64,000 nucleotides of DNA, from assembly GCF_038396675.1 (NCBI RefSeq), contig NC_088922.1:9007001-9071000 (forward strand), written 5' to 3'. Positions 11,866 through 22,919 of this stretch are shown in pieces (the first letter of the stretch is position 1; each line of letters starts with the position of its first letter). The DNA is from Hydra vulgaris (Eukaryota > Cnidaria > Hydrozoa > Anthoathecata > Hydridae). Under the pieces are notes generated by a model. That model saw only the letters and a program-made list of their open reading frames with translations, made no database searches and was not told the DNA's origin. The position numbers and the translations under genes are program-made.

Positions 11866-12091
11866 CAGAGGCGATTCCACGAATAAATTGAGGGGGGTGA
11901 ATCCTTAGAAAGGAACGATTGGTTCCTTGAAAAAAAAAAAAAAGTCTTTAAAACTAAAATTTACGCGGCGGAATTGTGTTAAATACCTGATTAGCCGACT
12001 AAGTCCGTAAAAAAACCGACTATAACTTAAAAATCGCCTTCTTTGAGAGTGTGGAACACCCCCTACCCATCCCCCTTTAAAATCGCCTCTG
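11866..12091. mobile_element. hAT-type MITE with 8-bp target duplication
   Basis: The 226-bp element starts CAGAGGCGATT and ends AATCGCCTCTG, an exact 11-bp inverted repeat of the CAGNGNCG type used by hAT elements. It is flanked by CCAGAACT (11858-11865) and TCAGAACT (12092-12099), an 8-bp target duplication with one change. Removing it and one copy of the duplication rejoins the LINE frame on either side. There is no coding capacity. Confidence 0.85.
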
Positions 12092-12576
12092 TCAGAACTA
12101 ACAATTAACAATATTAAAACAAAAATAGTTTTTTCATGAAAATACTTGGAATAATGTTCGATAAAAACTTAAATTGGAAAAGCCAAATAAAGTTAGTCGA
12201 GAATAAAGTTTCAACAACTCTGGGGATGATATACAAGACAAAACATCTATTGAATAAAAAATGTTTAAAAAATTTATACATAATCATATTAACTATTGTA
12301 ATATTGCCTAGGCAAACAATCGTTCATCTATTCTGAAAAAAAATACATAAAAAACAAAACCAAGCAAGTTAATTAGTTTTGTGTGCAATTAGGTACAAAA
12401 GTGCCAAGCCATTAAGGAAATAAATGATCTAAACGTATACAAATTAAATATCCACCATAACTTGTTAGTTATGTTTAAACTTTCTTTTGTTTATTCGATG
12501 CTTGTGATTTTCATAAATACTTTTGTACTGGGCCGCTCCAAACATTGTAAATATGATTGTAATGACTTTTTGATAT

Positions 12577-13352
12577 AGGAGAGACCAGGGCTAGTTGGCA
12601 GCAGGGCTAAGTTGACGAACTGCGTTTGTCTTCAGAGCTCTCATCAGAAAGTGACAAAAATTACTCAGAACCTTCTTAATTGATTATTTCATCATTCACT
12701 GTGGTATTTTTAGGGTTCGCGAATGCGCATGGGAAGTATTAAGATTTATATATTTTTTTTGGAAAAAAAACGTAACTTTTGGAACTTCGCTTCCTTTTTT
12801 TTTTACAAAGAAAATAGTAAGTCGTATGAAAAAAAAAATATTGTAAAGTTTCCAGTAACAATTGGTTTACTATTTCCAGTCAGGCTTTTTTTCAAAGTTG
12901 CCATTTTTCAGTATCTTTTGCTTTTAAAAAAAGGCTTTTCGGTTAAGTTTGCTAAATTTTCACGGGGTAAGTTGGCTCAAAGCATTTACTATGGAAAAAA
13001 AAATATATTTTTATAAAATAAATTTTTTTTTTTTAATTTTTAACAATTTTAAAAGAATTTATTCTTACAAAAAAATTAAAAAAAAATTTTTTTAGGGTTT
13101 TTTCACAGATAAAAAGTGGGCTACTGTTTTAGCTGTTATACGTACTAATATTTGGTACCAGCTAAAAGTAATATTTTATTTGAGGGCCAGGGAAGACCTC
13201 AAAAATTTTTTTTTGTAAATGAAAGTAACTTTTATAAGTTACCCAAATTCATACTCTTTGAGACTACACTTTAATATTTTCAAAAAAATGTGCTGTTAGG
13301 GCTACAGAGCCCTTAAAGTAAAAACCAAGCCAACTAGCCCCGGCCTCCCCTA
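12577..13352. mobile_element. Non-autonomous inverted-repeat element, about 775 bp
   Basis: The left end carries CCAGGGCTAGTTGGC and the right end the inverse (GCCAACTAGCCCCGG); the ends are about 25 bp, preceded and followed by TATA. Related subterminal words (GGGCTAAGTTGACG at 12604, GGGGTAAGTTGGCTC at 12964) repeat the end motif. A 97-codon open frame inside (12723-13016) is low-complexity and F/K-rich, so I do not regard it as a gene. The superfamily is not assigned. Confidence 0.7.
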
Positions 13353-13640
13353 TAGCAAGTATTTAAGGCGGTTTTCTAAAATATTGGGGTCTAGAAACAG
13401 GTTGTAACGTTGTCGGAGCGACCCTTATTTTATCCATTATTATTTAAATGATAATTTAGTTCCAACTACATATTTCTTTGGTAAACATTTTTTTTTTTGA
13501 TTTTTTATTTAACTTTTTGTTCTGGCTGCATAAAAGTTATACTATCAGAATTAAAATTAAATTTCCAACAAGATAGTGCTAAGATTATTTTTATATCAGT
13601 TTTGGTTTAAGCACTATTTTATCACAACGATAAAAAATGT

Positions 13641-14985
13641 ATAAAAATATTATAAAATTATAAAAATATATATATATATATAGTTTTGACTCTCCGTTAA
13701 AGTTGTATTAGAAAAGAAAAAAATGGAGTTGAATCGGCATACAATTTTATCTATTCGAATAGAGGAGATAGTTCTGTATTTGAATCTATTTTATTTTTTT
13801 CACAGTCACATCCATTTCGTTTTTATTTGATCAGTGTGCGGAATGATATGATGTGCGGTTTGACCCGGTTTTACTCTTTCATTTTTTTTAAAAAAGAATT
13901 TTAATTTATATTTTTTTCTTGTTGTTTTTGTTTGTCTGTTTCAATTTTGTATAAAAAATATGAATAGATGAATTCAAATTTTCAAAATGTTTTGAATCTT
14001 CTTAAATTTTAAATCTCTTTTAAATATTTAAAAATATATAAATATATATTACGAAATTGTATTGAATATGTATATGTATATATATCGATTTGTAAATTTT
14101 TACATTTACGTTATTAATACATTATTTAAAATTCTGCACCAATCAAATATCTGCACCAATCAAATATCTGCACCAATCAAAATTCATCAATCTACCTCGT
14201 TATCAAACAACTTCTTTACGAACATAAAGCCCTAGGTGCAAGAAAACTATATACCCCTAAGTACAAGCTAAGTATATACCCTTAAGCCTCTTGAAAAGTG
14301 TCATCTACATTATTATACGCTTAAATACCAAATACTATAGTATTTAGTAGTTAAGTAAAAAGCAATATAATATACAAGAACGTATAGTAATGCATTTTCT
14401 TTAGGATTGTTAAACAATTTGAGATAATTAAGTAATTAGTAATAAAACTTTATAAAAATATAAAGTTTATTACTAATTACCGGAATGAGAAGCATAACTT
14501 AGAACTTTACAGTTTGAAGTGGCCTAGATTTAAGGAGGCTCTAAGTACACAAACTTCTCCATACTTGCAAATATTGAACTGTAGCTACCTAGTAAATACA
14601 GTAACGTCTAGAATAATAAAATGTTTAGCGATCGATTATTGAAAAAAATCGACGGTTGATTTTAATCATATTTAATATATGTTGATTAAACGTTTAGAGT
14701 CTAACATAACTCATTTTACTAAACTTTTAATAAACGTTTACAATATAAATTTATCAACTTATACGTTTATTAAACGTCTATTAAAAGATTACTATATTTT
14801 GTTCTAGGAAAAACTTCCCCCGGCAAAAATCCCCCGCAAAAATTTTTTTTTCAATTTTCACAGTAGGAACTTAGATGAGTTGAAGCCGAACAGGAATATC
14901 AACAATATTGCAATAGTTTTTTACAGCAAATAACTAATTTTTTTGGATTTAAAATTCACACGCCTCCGCAAGCCTTAAGTTGTTA
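13641..14985. other. AT-rich spacer with a 3x19-bp tandem repeat
   Basis: No gene seen. Three copies of CTGCACCAATCAAATAT (19-bp period) lie at about 14133-14185. A C-rich patch, CTTCCCCCGGCAAAAATCCC, is at about 14813. Confidence 0.5.
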
Positions 14986-14989
14986 CAGA

Positions 14990-15130
14990 AAAGAGATCAT
15001 ATTTAAGATTGGCTGCTTGTTAACAAACTTAGAACATGTTCTAAGCGATTAAAAAGTGATGACTTTTTGTGAAGACATGAATATAAAGTTGAGTTGTCAG
15101 CAAATAGAGCTACTTTAGATTGTCTGACAA
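14990..15130 (-). mobile_element. LINE reverse-transcriptase palm fragment (inverted 5' segment)
   Basis: The minus strand reads SKVALFADNSTLYSC, homologous to SKVALFADDTIIYSC of the LINE at 56.5 kb; the second catalytic Asp of the FADD box is Asn here. A fragment of the same family's 3' end lies 110 bp away on the opposite strand (15240-15520). That layout is typical of 5'-inverted LINE copies. Confidence 0.65.
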
Positions 15131-15239
15131 GTTTGAACCACTCTCCTAGCGTCATATGGTTGCATGTTATTCTTGTATGTCTTACTAAAATATTATCATG
15201 GTCAAATAAGCAATCATCTTTTGTTTAAATAAACAAAAC

Positions 15240-15520
15240 TTATTTTTGCTTGGGTTATCATTCAGCTAAGTCGCGTCCTTTTACTATATCTTTCCTTCAT
15301 GCTATAAAAATTTTTATTTATCTAGTTTTTTTCCTCCCACATTATTAAAACCTCAAAACTCTCATCCATTTTCATGTTTTCCTGACTCATACAACCTACA
15401 ACTACTTAAGTCTTTAGGTAACCGTTTCCTTGCTTTTTACCCCTATCCTATGTTTCCTAGTAACTCATAACTAATCACTAAGATTGGTTGTTGGAAGTGA
15501 AACAATTTATATTTTACAAC
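15240..15520 (+). mobile_element. LINE ORF2 C-terminus and 3' end
   Basis: The translation contains SSFFPPTLLKP and SCFPDSYNLQLLKSLGNR, matching SSFFPRASVLW and SCFPDSYNLQSFKSSVNR of the LINE at 57.2-57.3 kb. It ends in the family's GGTTGTTGGAAGTGAAA-type 3' terminus. Frameshifted and inactive. Confidence 0.75.
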
Positions 15521-16113
15521 AACGTTTTAATGATACTTAAAGTTTCATATCATTTTCGGCACTCATTAGCCATATATTTAAATCAAAAAGAAAAAACTAT
15601 TTAAAAATACAACTAATATTATTATTACTATTATCAAATGATAATAGTAATAATAATAAAAATAGTAATAATAATAACAATAATTATAACAATAACAATA
15701 TTAATAATAATAACAAACAAATCTAACTAACAATGTATTTTTTTTTTTGTATTTACTAAAGTAAGCATGTTCCAAAGTATTTTCATCTATCTATATTCGC
15801 TTTGTTATTTATTTTTTTGATAATAAAAACAATTTGTTAATTTTAGATTCAGAGTGGAGTCGGAACTAAATTTGGAGATACATAAGTCTAATTTTGAGTT
15901 GCCCAACATCATAAGTAAGTTTTGAGCTGGATAACTGTTTAAGCAAAAAAACCATAAGTTTGTAATCAGCAAACAAGTAACTTTGTAAAAAACTGGTGCA
16001 TTACCATTTTAGAACATTACCAAGCACAAGGTATTGTTGTCACAATGTCAAGTTTATTTAAAAAAAAAACTCAACAAATTCTTCATACTTCAAAATGCTA
16101 TTTTTTAAGTTCA
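15521..16113. other. Downstream spacer of the channel gene; ATT-type microsatellite
   Basis: No gene seen. At about 15615-15712 there is an imperfect (ATT)n/(AAT)n repeat that folds on itself around ATCAAATGAT. Confidence 0.5.
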
Positions 16114-16119
16114 TTTATT
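16114..16119 (-). promoter_or_regulatory. Candidate polyadenylation signal AATAAA
   Basis: AATAAA on the minus strand lies 50 nt past the channel gene's stop codon, a normal position for the poly(A) signal. It is a short motif in AT-rich DNA, so chance is possible. Confidence 0.4.
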
Positions 16120-16168
16120 TGAAACAAATGTAATTGAAAATGCAAATCAAGATATTATTTTTGATGTT

Positions 16169-17452
16169 TCAAGGTGTTTTTTTATTGTTTTTGTTGTATA
16201 TGTATTTTATCAAAACCAGACATAAAAATGTGGTTATTTCTATTAAGGATATAGCTGAGCTTCCTGTAAACAAACTAACTAACCCACCACATTCAGAAAG
16301 AAATTGTTCAAAAGAATACAATTGTGCTTCTTCAAATACGTGATAGTATGGGCCTAAAGGATAGTTAACATAAATCTCTCGTGCGTTATTTTGGAGCCAA
16401 CTACACTTGGTTGTATAAGACATTATTATTTTGAAGATACTTTCTTCACAAGCCAATGCACACTCATTGTCGTAACTTTTTTCATACTCTGATTTTAAAC
16501 ATTTGGTCAATATATCTAAATCAAGCGCAGAAAAGTTTTTTGCGTACTTAACTCTAAAATTATTGTTTAAAAATTGCTCACAAAAATCATAGGTACCCCC
16601 ACAAGCTTTAAGCGAGTTCATGCATTTCAATGATTCGACACATTTTAGCTTAGTGTAGCCGCCCGGAAATATCATATCTTTTAAAATCTGACTACAATTT
16701 GATGAAAAAGGATACTTTAGCCTTTTGTACTGAATGACTTCTATGTTTATTTCATCGCTTTCCAAAGCTTCAATATAATTTGGTTTAGTTTGAAAAAAAG
16801 GGTATTGCTCTTTTTCGTCATGAACATATACTTCAATATTAGATTTTGGATAAACTGTGTAAACGTGTATGCCATTTGAAGATGAAGATGACGTATCAAA
16901 AAAACTCAGATTCATTCTAATGCACTGGTAATATGTACTTTTTATATAATCTCTGAGCTGAATTCCTGTTTTAACTGATTTTCTTGATTCGTTTATAACA
17001 ATAACTGACATTTTATCGTTCCACCATGCGTAAGAACTATTTTCTGTATAAAGCGTACTAATGTCAGTAGAGTTGTTTATACAATCATTGGTTAAGTTGC
17101 ATATTCTTCGTTTATCAATTTTATTTGGACAAATTGTAAAAATTGGCATATTCAATTTCGAATACTCCTTAGAGAAAAATTTAATGTAAACTTCATTATT
17201 TCTATACTTTACGGCTAATTTCCAGGCTAGGACTGCTATAGCCGTTAAGCTTGATAACACTATAAATCCCCAAAAAATATTTTCATAAAAATTACCAGTT
17301 AGAGCTCTTGACAAGCCATGTACTGTAAACGATCCACGGTATTCATTGCTCTTATCGTAACGATCGTTGACTTTATCAGCTATTGACAAAGCATCTTTCT
17401 TATCTTTATTATCAACAAAATCAAGAATTTTTGCTCCCTTTTTTGCCTCCAT
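16169..17452 (-). CDS. DEG/ENaC-family sodium channel subunit (HyNaC-like)
   Basis: The 427-residue uninterrupted ORF has the full DEG/ENaC layout. A short cytoplasmic N-terminus carries the gating His-Gly pair (TVHGLSRA, residues 45-46). TM1 spans about residues 58-80. The large ectodomain has about 14 cysteines and several N-glycosylation sequons. TM2 is preceded by the selectivity-filter triplet GSS at residues 397-399 (LFTGSSAISLIEI). A short basic tail ends KKTP. In Hydra such subunits form trimeric cation channels in the plasma membrane gated by RFamide neuropeptides; that role here is inferred from family membership. I chose the ATG at 17452: the frame extends 11 codons upstream but reaches only a TTG, and an acceptor-like AG lies between. 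The coding region is in one exon. It is the only intact cellular gene seen in the window. Confidence 0.93.
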   Translation of the reverse strand: MEAKKGAKILDFVDNKDKKDALSIADKVNDRYDKSNEYRGSFTVHGLSRALTGNFYENIFWGFIVLSSLTAIAVLAWKLAVKYRNNEVYIKFFSKEYSKLNMPIFTICPNKIDKRRICNLTNDCINNSTDISTLYTENSSYAWWNDKMSVIVINESRKSVKTGIQLRDYIKSTYYQCIRMNLSFFDTSSSSSNGIHVYTVYPKSNIEVYVHDEKEQYPFFQTKPNYIEALESDEINIEVIQYKRLKYPFSSNCSQILKDMIFPGGYTKLKCVESLKCMNSLKACGGTYDFCEQFLNNNFRVKYAKNFSALDLDILTKCLKSEYEKSYDNECALACEESIFKIIMSYTTKCSWLQNNAREIYVNYPLGPYYHVFEEAQLYSFEQFLSECGGLVSLFTGSSAISLIEITTFLCLVLIKYIYNKNNKKTP

Positions 17453-17460
17453 TCTAGTTT

Positions 17461-17480
17461 CTAAAATTATAAAAAAAAGT
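17461..17480 (-). promoter_or_regulatory. Splice acceptor just upstream of the channel start codon
   Basis: On the minus strand a T-rich tract ends in TTTTAG at 17461, leaving an 8-nt leader (AAACTAGA) before the ATG. This could be a 5' UTR intron acceptor. Equally it could be a trans-splice site, since Hydra adds spliced leaders to many mRNAs. The sequence alone cannot separate the two. Confidence 0.5.
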
Positions 17481-18195
17481 TTCAATAATTTTAAATATAA
17501 CCGTAACTGAATTTTGGAACAAAATGATGTCAGGTTTAATATCGATTAAATTGAAACAAATAAGTAGTAACTTTTAAATGTAAGAGGTGACTTTATTAAG
17601 TTTTACTTTTTAAGAGGTGACCTTATTCAGTTTTACCTCTTAGGATTTTCAATAAAGAATTTCAAAGTTACTACTTTGAAAATTCTAAGAGTTAACTCAC
17701 TGAAATTTGAAAGGGAATTTGCAAAAACAAGTCTGTGACATTTTTTTTCGACCAATAAGTATACCTCATTAAAACGAATGACCAGAGAGAATGGTAAACA
17801 CTACAGAAGTATTTCAAGCCAAAAATATTTTATTTTTTGAAAGTTCTTAACATTTTACTTTAACAGAAATATTTTATTTTTAAAAAGTTCTTAAAATTTC
17901 ACTTTTTTTTATATTTGTAAATAAATACTGTGTTTAAACTTAGATTAATTTTTAAAGTTTTTCAGTATTTTTTTAAATAGTTTTTCAATCGTCAAATAGT
18001 TTATTAATTTATAAATTTAGTTAATAATTGTAATTGCATTTATGATGTCATAAATTTTGTTTAATGATTGCTAGGTGTCAGTTTTCAATTTATTTCATAA
18101 ATAAAATATTTATTACTATTAACCGATTTAATTTATCCTCAAATTAAAATTTAAAAAGAGGTTTCTACTTTTACCATCTAATTATAATGAACTTA
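17481..18195. other. 5' flank of the channel gene
   Basis: No gene seen. At 17580-17640 TAAGAGGTGAC(C/T)TTATT(A/C)AGTTTTAC occurs twice in tandem. At 17640-17692 TAGGATTTTCAATAAAGAATTTCAAAGT is followed by its partial inverse ACTTTGAAAATTCTAAGAG. Confidence 0.4.
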
Positions 18196-18410
18196 ACAGC
18201 AGCTGTGACGCAGTGATTAGAGTTCTGGCTCAGAACCCAGAGATCCGAGGTCCGAGGCTGACGCATGTTGGGCTAGAGCCTAACAAGCAATATTGGTACA
18301 AAAGAAAGCGTGAAACTCTAGTTAAATGCTATGTCGCGGTACTTAACGATAAGAATGTAAGGACTTCTGGGTGCACTTAAAAAACTACAAAAAAAATTTA
18401 AAACCTTTGA
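18196..18410 (+). mobile_element. tRNA-derived SINE candidate
   Basis: TGTGACGCAGTGATTAGAG resembles a polymerase III A box region and GAGGTCCGAGGCTGA a degenerate B box, about 40 bp apart as in tRNA genes. The intervening GGCTCAGAACCCAGAGATCC can form an anticodon-arm-like hairpin. About 150 bp of non-tRNA body follows, ending in an A-rich stretch (18376-18400). No target duplication was found. Confidence 0.55.
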
Positions 18411-18639
18411 TTTGTAGAATAATTTGTAATAAAAATTAAAATGTAAATTTTAAAGTTTTTATCTGATTAGGTGGTTGGGGTAAGATAATTTAATTTGCAA
18501 TTTTTGCTTTCAACTTTATTGAATTTTGAGAAACATCTACTTTACTTAAAATACTTAAAGCAAAACAACTACTTTACTTAAAGTATCGTGTCGTATCGTA
18601 ACATATTAAAACACTAACCCTGAATCAAGTCTTTGAAAC

Positions 18640-19355
18640 CAACTGAGAAGTTAGGATAAGTTCGTATCAGCAATTCAATATCAACACAATGGCGTTGTTA
18701 AAGCTCAGGAACAGCTTAGTGAACAATCTGATCATGCATCAATTTTATTAAAGTCAAAGTCACTTCAGATGGAAGATTTCTCATTTTAAGTCTAATAGTT
18801 TGGCGTGATCTTTTGTTTGAAATAAACTTAGTTTAGTGAACAATATTGTTCATAGAAAGCTCTCAAACATTTGTTTAGCTTCTGAGCAGCTAAAAAATAG
18901 TATTAAATTTGTTAAGACCTTTCGAAAAAAAGGATTAATTCATTCTATCTCTAAAGCAAAGAAAACAGCTGAGGAAGTTGGCATCGAACCACTGTTTAAG
19001 AAAAAGTGCCAATGAATAAAGGAAAGACTATTTCTTTATGAAAAAGAAGACGAATAAAACCCAAAAGAATCTTTCAAAAGTAATGTTTTTTTGCAATTGA
19101 CACAATTAAATCATCTTTAAAAACAGAACTCCGAACTGGAGTCAAAGTGAGTATTTCTATTTAACCTGAAAAAACTACCCCCAAAGGAAAAAATTAAAGA
19201 GGGTTGTTAAATGTTACAAAAACACCTGACTGTGAAAAACATTTCAGATATAAATAGGGAAGAACTGTACAATAAACTTTTACACATCAGCGACGACCCT
19301 GTGCAGCATTTCATCTATTGGCAACAACCTTCAAGGAAATATTTTCTAATCGTAA
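18640..19355 (+). pseudogene. hAT-related, ZMYM1-like transposase fragment
   Basis: Pieces in shifting frames read WRDLLFEINLV, KTFRKKGLIHSISKAKKTAEE and VGIEPLFKKKCQ, then ESFKSNVFLQLTQLNHL. This is the C-terminal half of the hAT-derived family annotated as zinc finger MYM-type protein 1-like or TTF-type proteins. Several stops and frameshifts are present and no termini were identified. Similar relics lie at 36.4-37.8 and 37.9-38.6 kb. Confidence 0.6.
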
Positions 19356-21427
19356 AAAAAAATACGCGCGTTTACAAAATTTAAAAAAATCAATAGGTAT
19401 TTTAATATAAAAACAATATACAAAATAATGTTTTATAAAGTTTTGTTTCCACGCATTTTTTAGTTTTTTTTGTTTAGAATTTGTATGGTAATGTATTTTT
19501 AATATCTTTACTAGCAGTTAAACTGCCGCTGTAGGCAGGTGAATTAAAAAAAATTAGTTGCACTTTAAAAAAACCTGTTTTATTCAACAGTTTGGGTAAC
19601 AGATCAATCCGTCGTTATAGCATCAACGGAATTTCCTTAAAATAATTTCCGTTAAATTTACGAATTAAAATTCTAATGGATTGAACTCCATTGATATTAC
19701 TCTATTAAATCTAAGCATTTATTACGTTAGTGCAACGAATAATGTTAAAATAATAACAATAAAATTAAGGAGAAATTAGGCAAGACAAAATTGTGATGCA
19801 ACAATAATTCTTGTATTTGTATTCACAAAGGAATTACGAATTAAAGGAATTACGAATTACGAAAAGGAATTACGAATTAATTTGTATTCACAAAGGAATT
19901 CACAATAGGAATTATTTTATTATGACATTTTACATTAATACATATTGGCGCTTACCATTATAAAAGTAACAATAATTGACACCTTGTATATATATTACAC
20001 AGCAAGCTGTTGTCAATTTCTTAAAGATTTGGAACCTAAATGACATACGGAATGCAAAACTAAAACAAAAACCTAATTTTACTGGTAATCCTAAAAAGAA
20101 AATTTTTATACTTAATTTTTATTATCAAAGTTCAATAGAACTTTTGTTATTTTATCAATTTCTGATATAATTTTCTGAGAATAGAACTTTAATAGATCAA
20201 GGAAATAAGTTTTACAACACTTTAATATTGTTTTGATGTTATTTTTCACACTCTTAATACTATTTATCGACACTGTTAATATTATTTAAGCTAGTTTATG
20301 ATGCAAAAAAATTTTTTTTGAATAATATGTTTAATGCTTTATATAAAAATGTAAAAAAATTTAAATAATTTTAGAAAATAAAAAAAGAAGAACATAATTA
20401 AAAATTACATATTGTTACTGAATCTGATTGGATAAATTAATTTTTTATCCAAAAAATTTTTAAGATTATTCGAAAGTTTAAAAAATGCACTTTTTGCACC
20501 CACTGTTGAAGTGCACCCACTGTTGAAAAATAAAGTTAGCTCGTAACCGAGATCTCTCAAATGAAACATTCCTTCCATAAACAAAATCAATTAAATCTTA
20601 CAACATTTTGTAAAATAAAAGAAAATGTACAGAAATAATTTTTTCAAACGTTTTACTTTATAAAAATTTCTAGCATAAGGAGACTTGAAGGAGACTTCTG
20701 ATAGAACGAAATCTTTATTTCCGCCTAAAAAAAATAATTATATATTTTGAAACTATATTTTTAAGAAATAATGTTGCTATTGACTGCAAATTAAAAATTT
20801 TTTATATAGTGAATCGCGATACATTTTGGTTTTTTAAAATATGTTCGTATGTAGTGGAACCTTAAGACGATCTGCCGAATTAAAATTCAAATATGTTGAA
20901 AGTATAATATACACTCTTGGGCAGCATTGGTAATTTAATCAAACACTTTATTGCGAATTAGCTCACCTTTAAAAATTATTATTGTTAATACCTGTAGCCT
21001 ATGGTTGGTGTTTTTACTTTTTTCACACTCAGTTGCCGACGCAGAATTAATTAATGTTTTAGTAATAACACTTTTTGGCATTGTAAAACTTTAAGTCTAT
21101 GGGTATAGACTCATATCAAATGAAAATGTTTTGAAAAAAATTGAGGTAATTAGAGGCTGAAAACAAAAATATCCCAAAATAGTTTACTATTTTATAGTAA
21201 GACAAGAACGTATATTTAATATCTTTAACCATTGTGATTTGTATTACAATGTCTTTATATTACAATGATTATATTTATATGATTGTATTAAATTTAAATT
21301 TATCAACTGGTTTTAAATTTTATCTGATAATCTGTTTTTAAATTTAGTGTTTTAAATTTTATCTGATAATCTGTTTTTAAATTTAGTGTAAAAGATATGA
21401 ATTTGTTTAGAACCCTTTCATTTTGGC
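19356..21427. other. Gene-free AT-rich stretch with small tandem repeats
   Basis: No gene seen. AAAGGAATTACGAATTA-type words repeat at 19825-19905. GTGCACCCACTGTTGAA is repeated at about 20496-20527. A 43-bp direct duplication containing TTATCTGATAATCTGTTTTT lies at about 21320-21390. Confidence 0.5.
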
Positions 21428-22591
21428 TACCCAGCGGGCACAACAACGTTGATACAACGTTAAATGACGTTGCTTTTTTGGTCGGATTAACGTTGGATTA
21501 ACGTTGGAAATGGAAAGGATGGACGACATCAGTTTTGCTAACGTTAGCTAACGTTGTAATTTGGACGAAGACCGATATGTTATAATGTTCCTCAATGTTT
21601 TTCCAACATTATTTAATGTTGTATTAACATCGAGCAACGTTGGTATAACAACATTCTAACATGGCTTTTTAGGTTGGTTTGGCATTGGGTTAATGTTGGA
21701 AATGGAAAGGATGGACGACGTCAGTTTTGCTAACGTTAGCTAACGTTGTCATTTAGAAGCTAAAACGAAATGTTATAATTTTTATCTTAACGTTTTTGGT
21801 CAAGATAATAATTATAACATTTTATCTTGACGTTTTGACATCGAACGACATAAGATTAACACCATTCAAAAGTTGCTTAACGTTATTCTAACGCTTGTTA
21901 AACGTTTGAATAGATCTACTTAGCTGAAGGTTAACATTCAATAAACAACAAGTTGACAACAAAATGAGAAGAAACTGTTAAAAAACGTCGATTTACAAAA
22001 ACATTACAACGTGGTAGAGTAATTTCGTTCATTAAGAAATATTCCGAGGAAATTTTAACATAATAAATTTAAAAATAAAAAGTTAGTTATTCTCTTGTTG
22101 CTGCAGTTTTTTGGGACGACATTGGTTGTGCTTTAATTTTGTTTTCGCCCGCCATCTTCTACGTTCACCTTGTTTGGTGCGTATCTCAGAACTTTCTGTA
22201 TTTCAAAATTAATCTCATTCAACGTGTTTTCTTTCCAAGACATTACCAAGGCTAAAAATGCATAGTTTGGTTAATATAAAATTTAATTATCTATAATATC
22301 TTTCATTATATTTATTATTAATTAAAATTAATACTTGTAATATTAATAACAAATAATTATATTAAAATTTATAATTTTAAACTTTGGCCATGTTGCAAGA
22401 TAACAATAAAAATAGGATTTGTGCTTTGTGTCAAACACACAAAAACTTGAAGAAATACAAATAAATTAGAACTCTGTTAGAAAATAAAATTTATATACAG
22501 TGATTTATAAATTTTATTTTCTAAAATTTATTACAATGAAAGTATTTAAAATAGTATTTTAAATACTTGGCATTTAAAATACTCCCAGCAC

Positions 22592-22611
22592 TGTATGTAT
22601 ATATATATACG

Positions 22612-22687
<76 letters not shown>

Positions 22688-22712
22688 AAAAACACATACT
22701 CGTGTCTATACA

Positions 22713-22772
<60 letters not shown>

Positions 22773-22782
22773 AATATATAAA
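22592..22782. repeat. Compound (TA)n tract
   Basis: Two TA runs separated by an interruption at about 22685-22710, with TACATA variants in the second half. The long YIYI open frames here are artefacts of the repeat. Confidence 0.95.
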
Positions 22783-22863
22783 TATAAATTATGTTAGTGT
22801 ATTTTACAAATAGAGTGCTCAATGTTCTTAAAGAACAGAGCAATAATAAATTAGTAAAAAATA

Positions 22864-22919
22864 CTTACCTAACTTTTTTCTTCAACTTGAAGTTTCACCA
22901 TTGCTGAATCATCAGGAAG
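22864..22919 (-). other. Possible mini-exon inside the 2.2-kb element
   Basis: On the minus strand TTTTTGAGATTTAG precedes 56 nt containing LPDDSAMVKLQVEEK, directly followed by GTAAGTATT, a consensus 5' splice site. In this frame a TAG ends the exon at the junction, so it is either decayed or an accident. No partner exons were identified. Confidence 0.25.

Larger units (their letters stand above)
11752..13640 (+). mobile_element. LINE 3' half, interrupted by two smaller elements
   Basis: 11752-11865 reads NEWFIVNKISLNTDKTKY, the post-palm region of a non-LTR reverse transcriptase. It resumes after a MITE (11866-12091) with KYLGIMFDKNLNWKSQIK and GMIYKTKHLLNKK, homologous to the region at 60.2 kb. 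Past 12336 it degenerates, but traces continue to about 12560 and apparently beyond a second insertion into 13353-13640. There is no promoter or 5' part. It is related to, but not the same subfamily as, the LINE at 59.6-63.3 kb. Confidence 0.7.

Noticed and set aside
12723-13016. 97-codon frame in the 12.6-13.35 kb element
   Set aside because: Low-complexity F/K-rich translation of T/A runs with no family resemblance.
16134-16343. Plus-strand 69-codon frame overlapping the channel gene
   Set aside because: Antisense shadow of the channel's C-terminal transmembrane coding region.
17453-17485. 11-codon upstream extension of the channel ORF
   Set aside because: Its first codon is TTG, not ATG, and an acceptor-like TTTTAG lies within it; the ATG at 17452 is preferred.
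18196-18290. Functional tRNA gene at 18.2 kb
   Set aside because: A/B-box-like blocks are present, but the acceptor stem does not pair and a SINE-type body follows.
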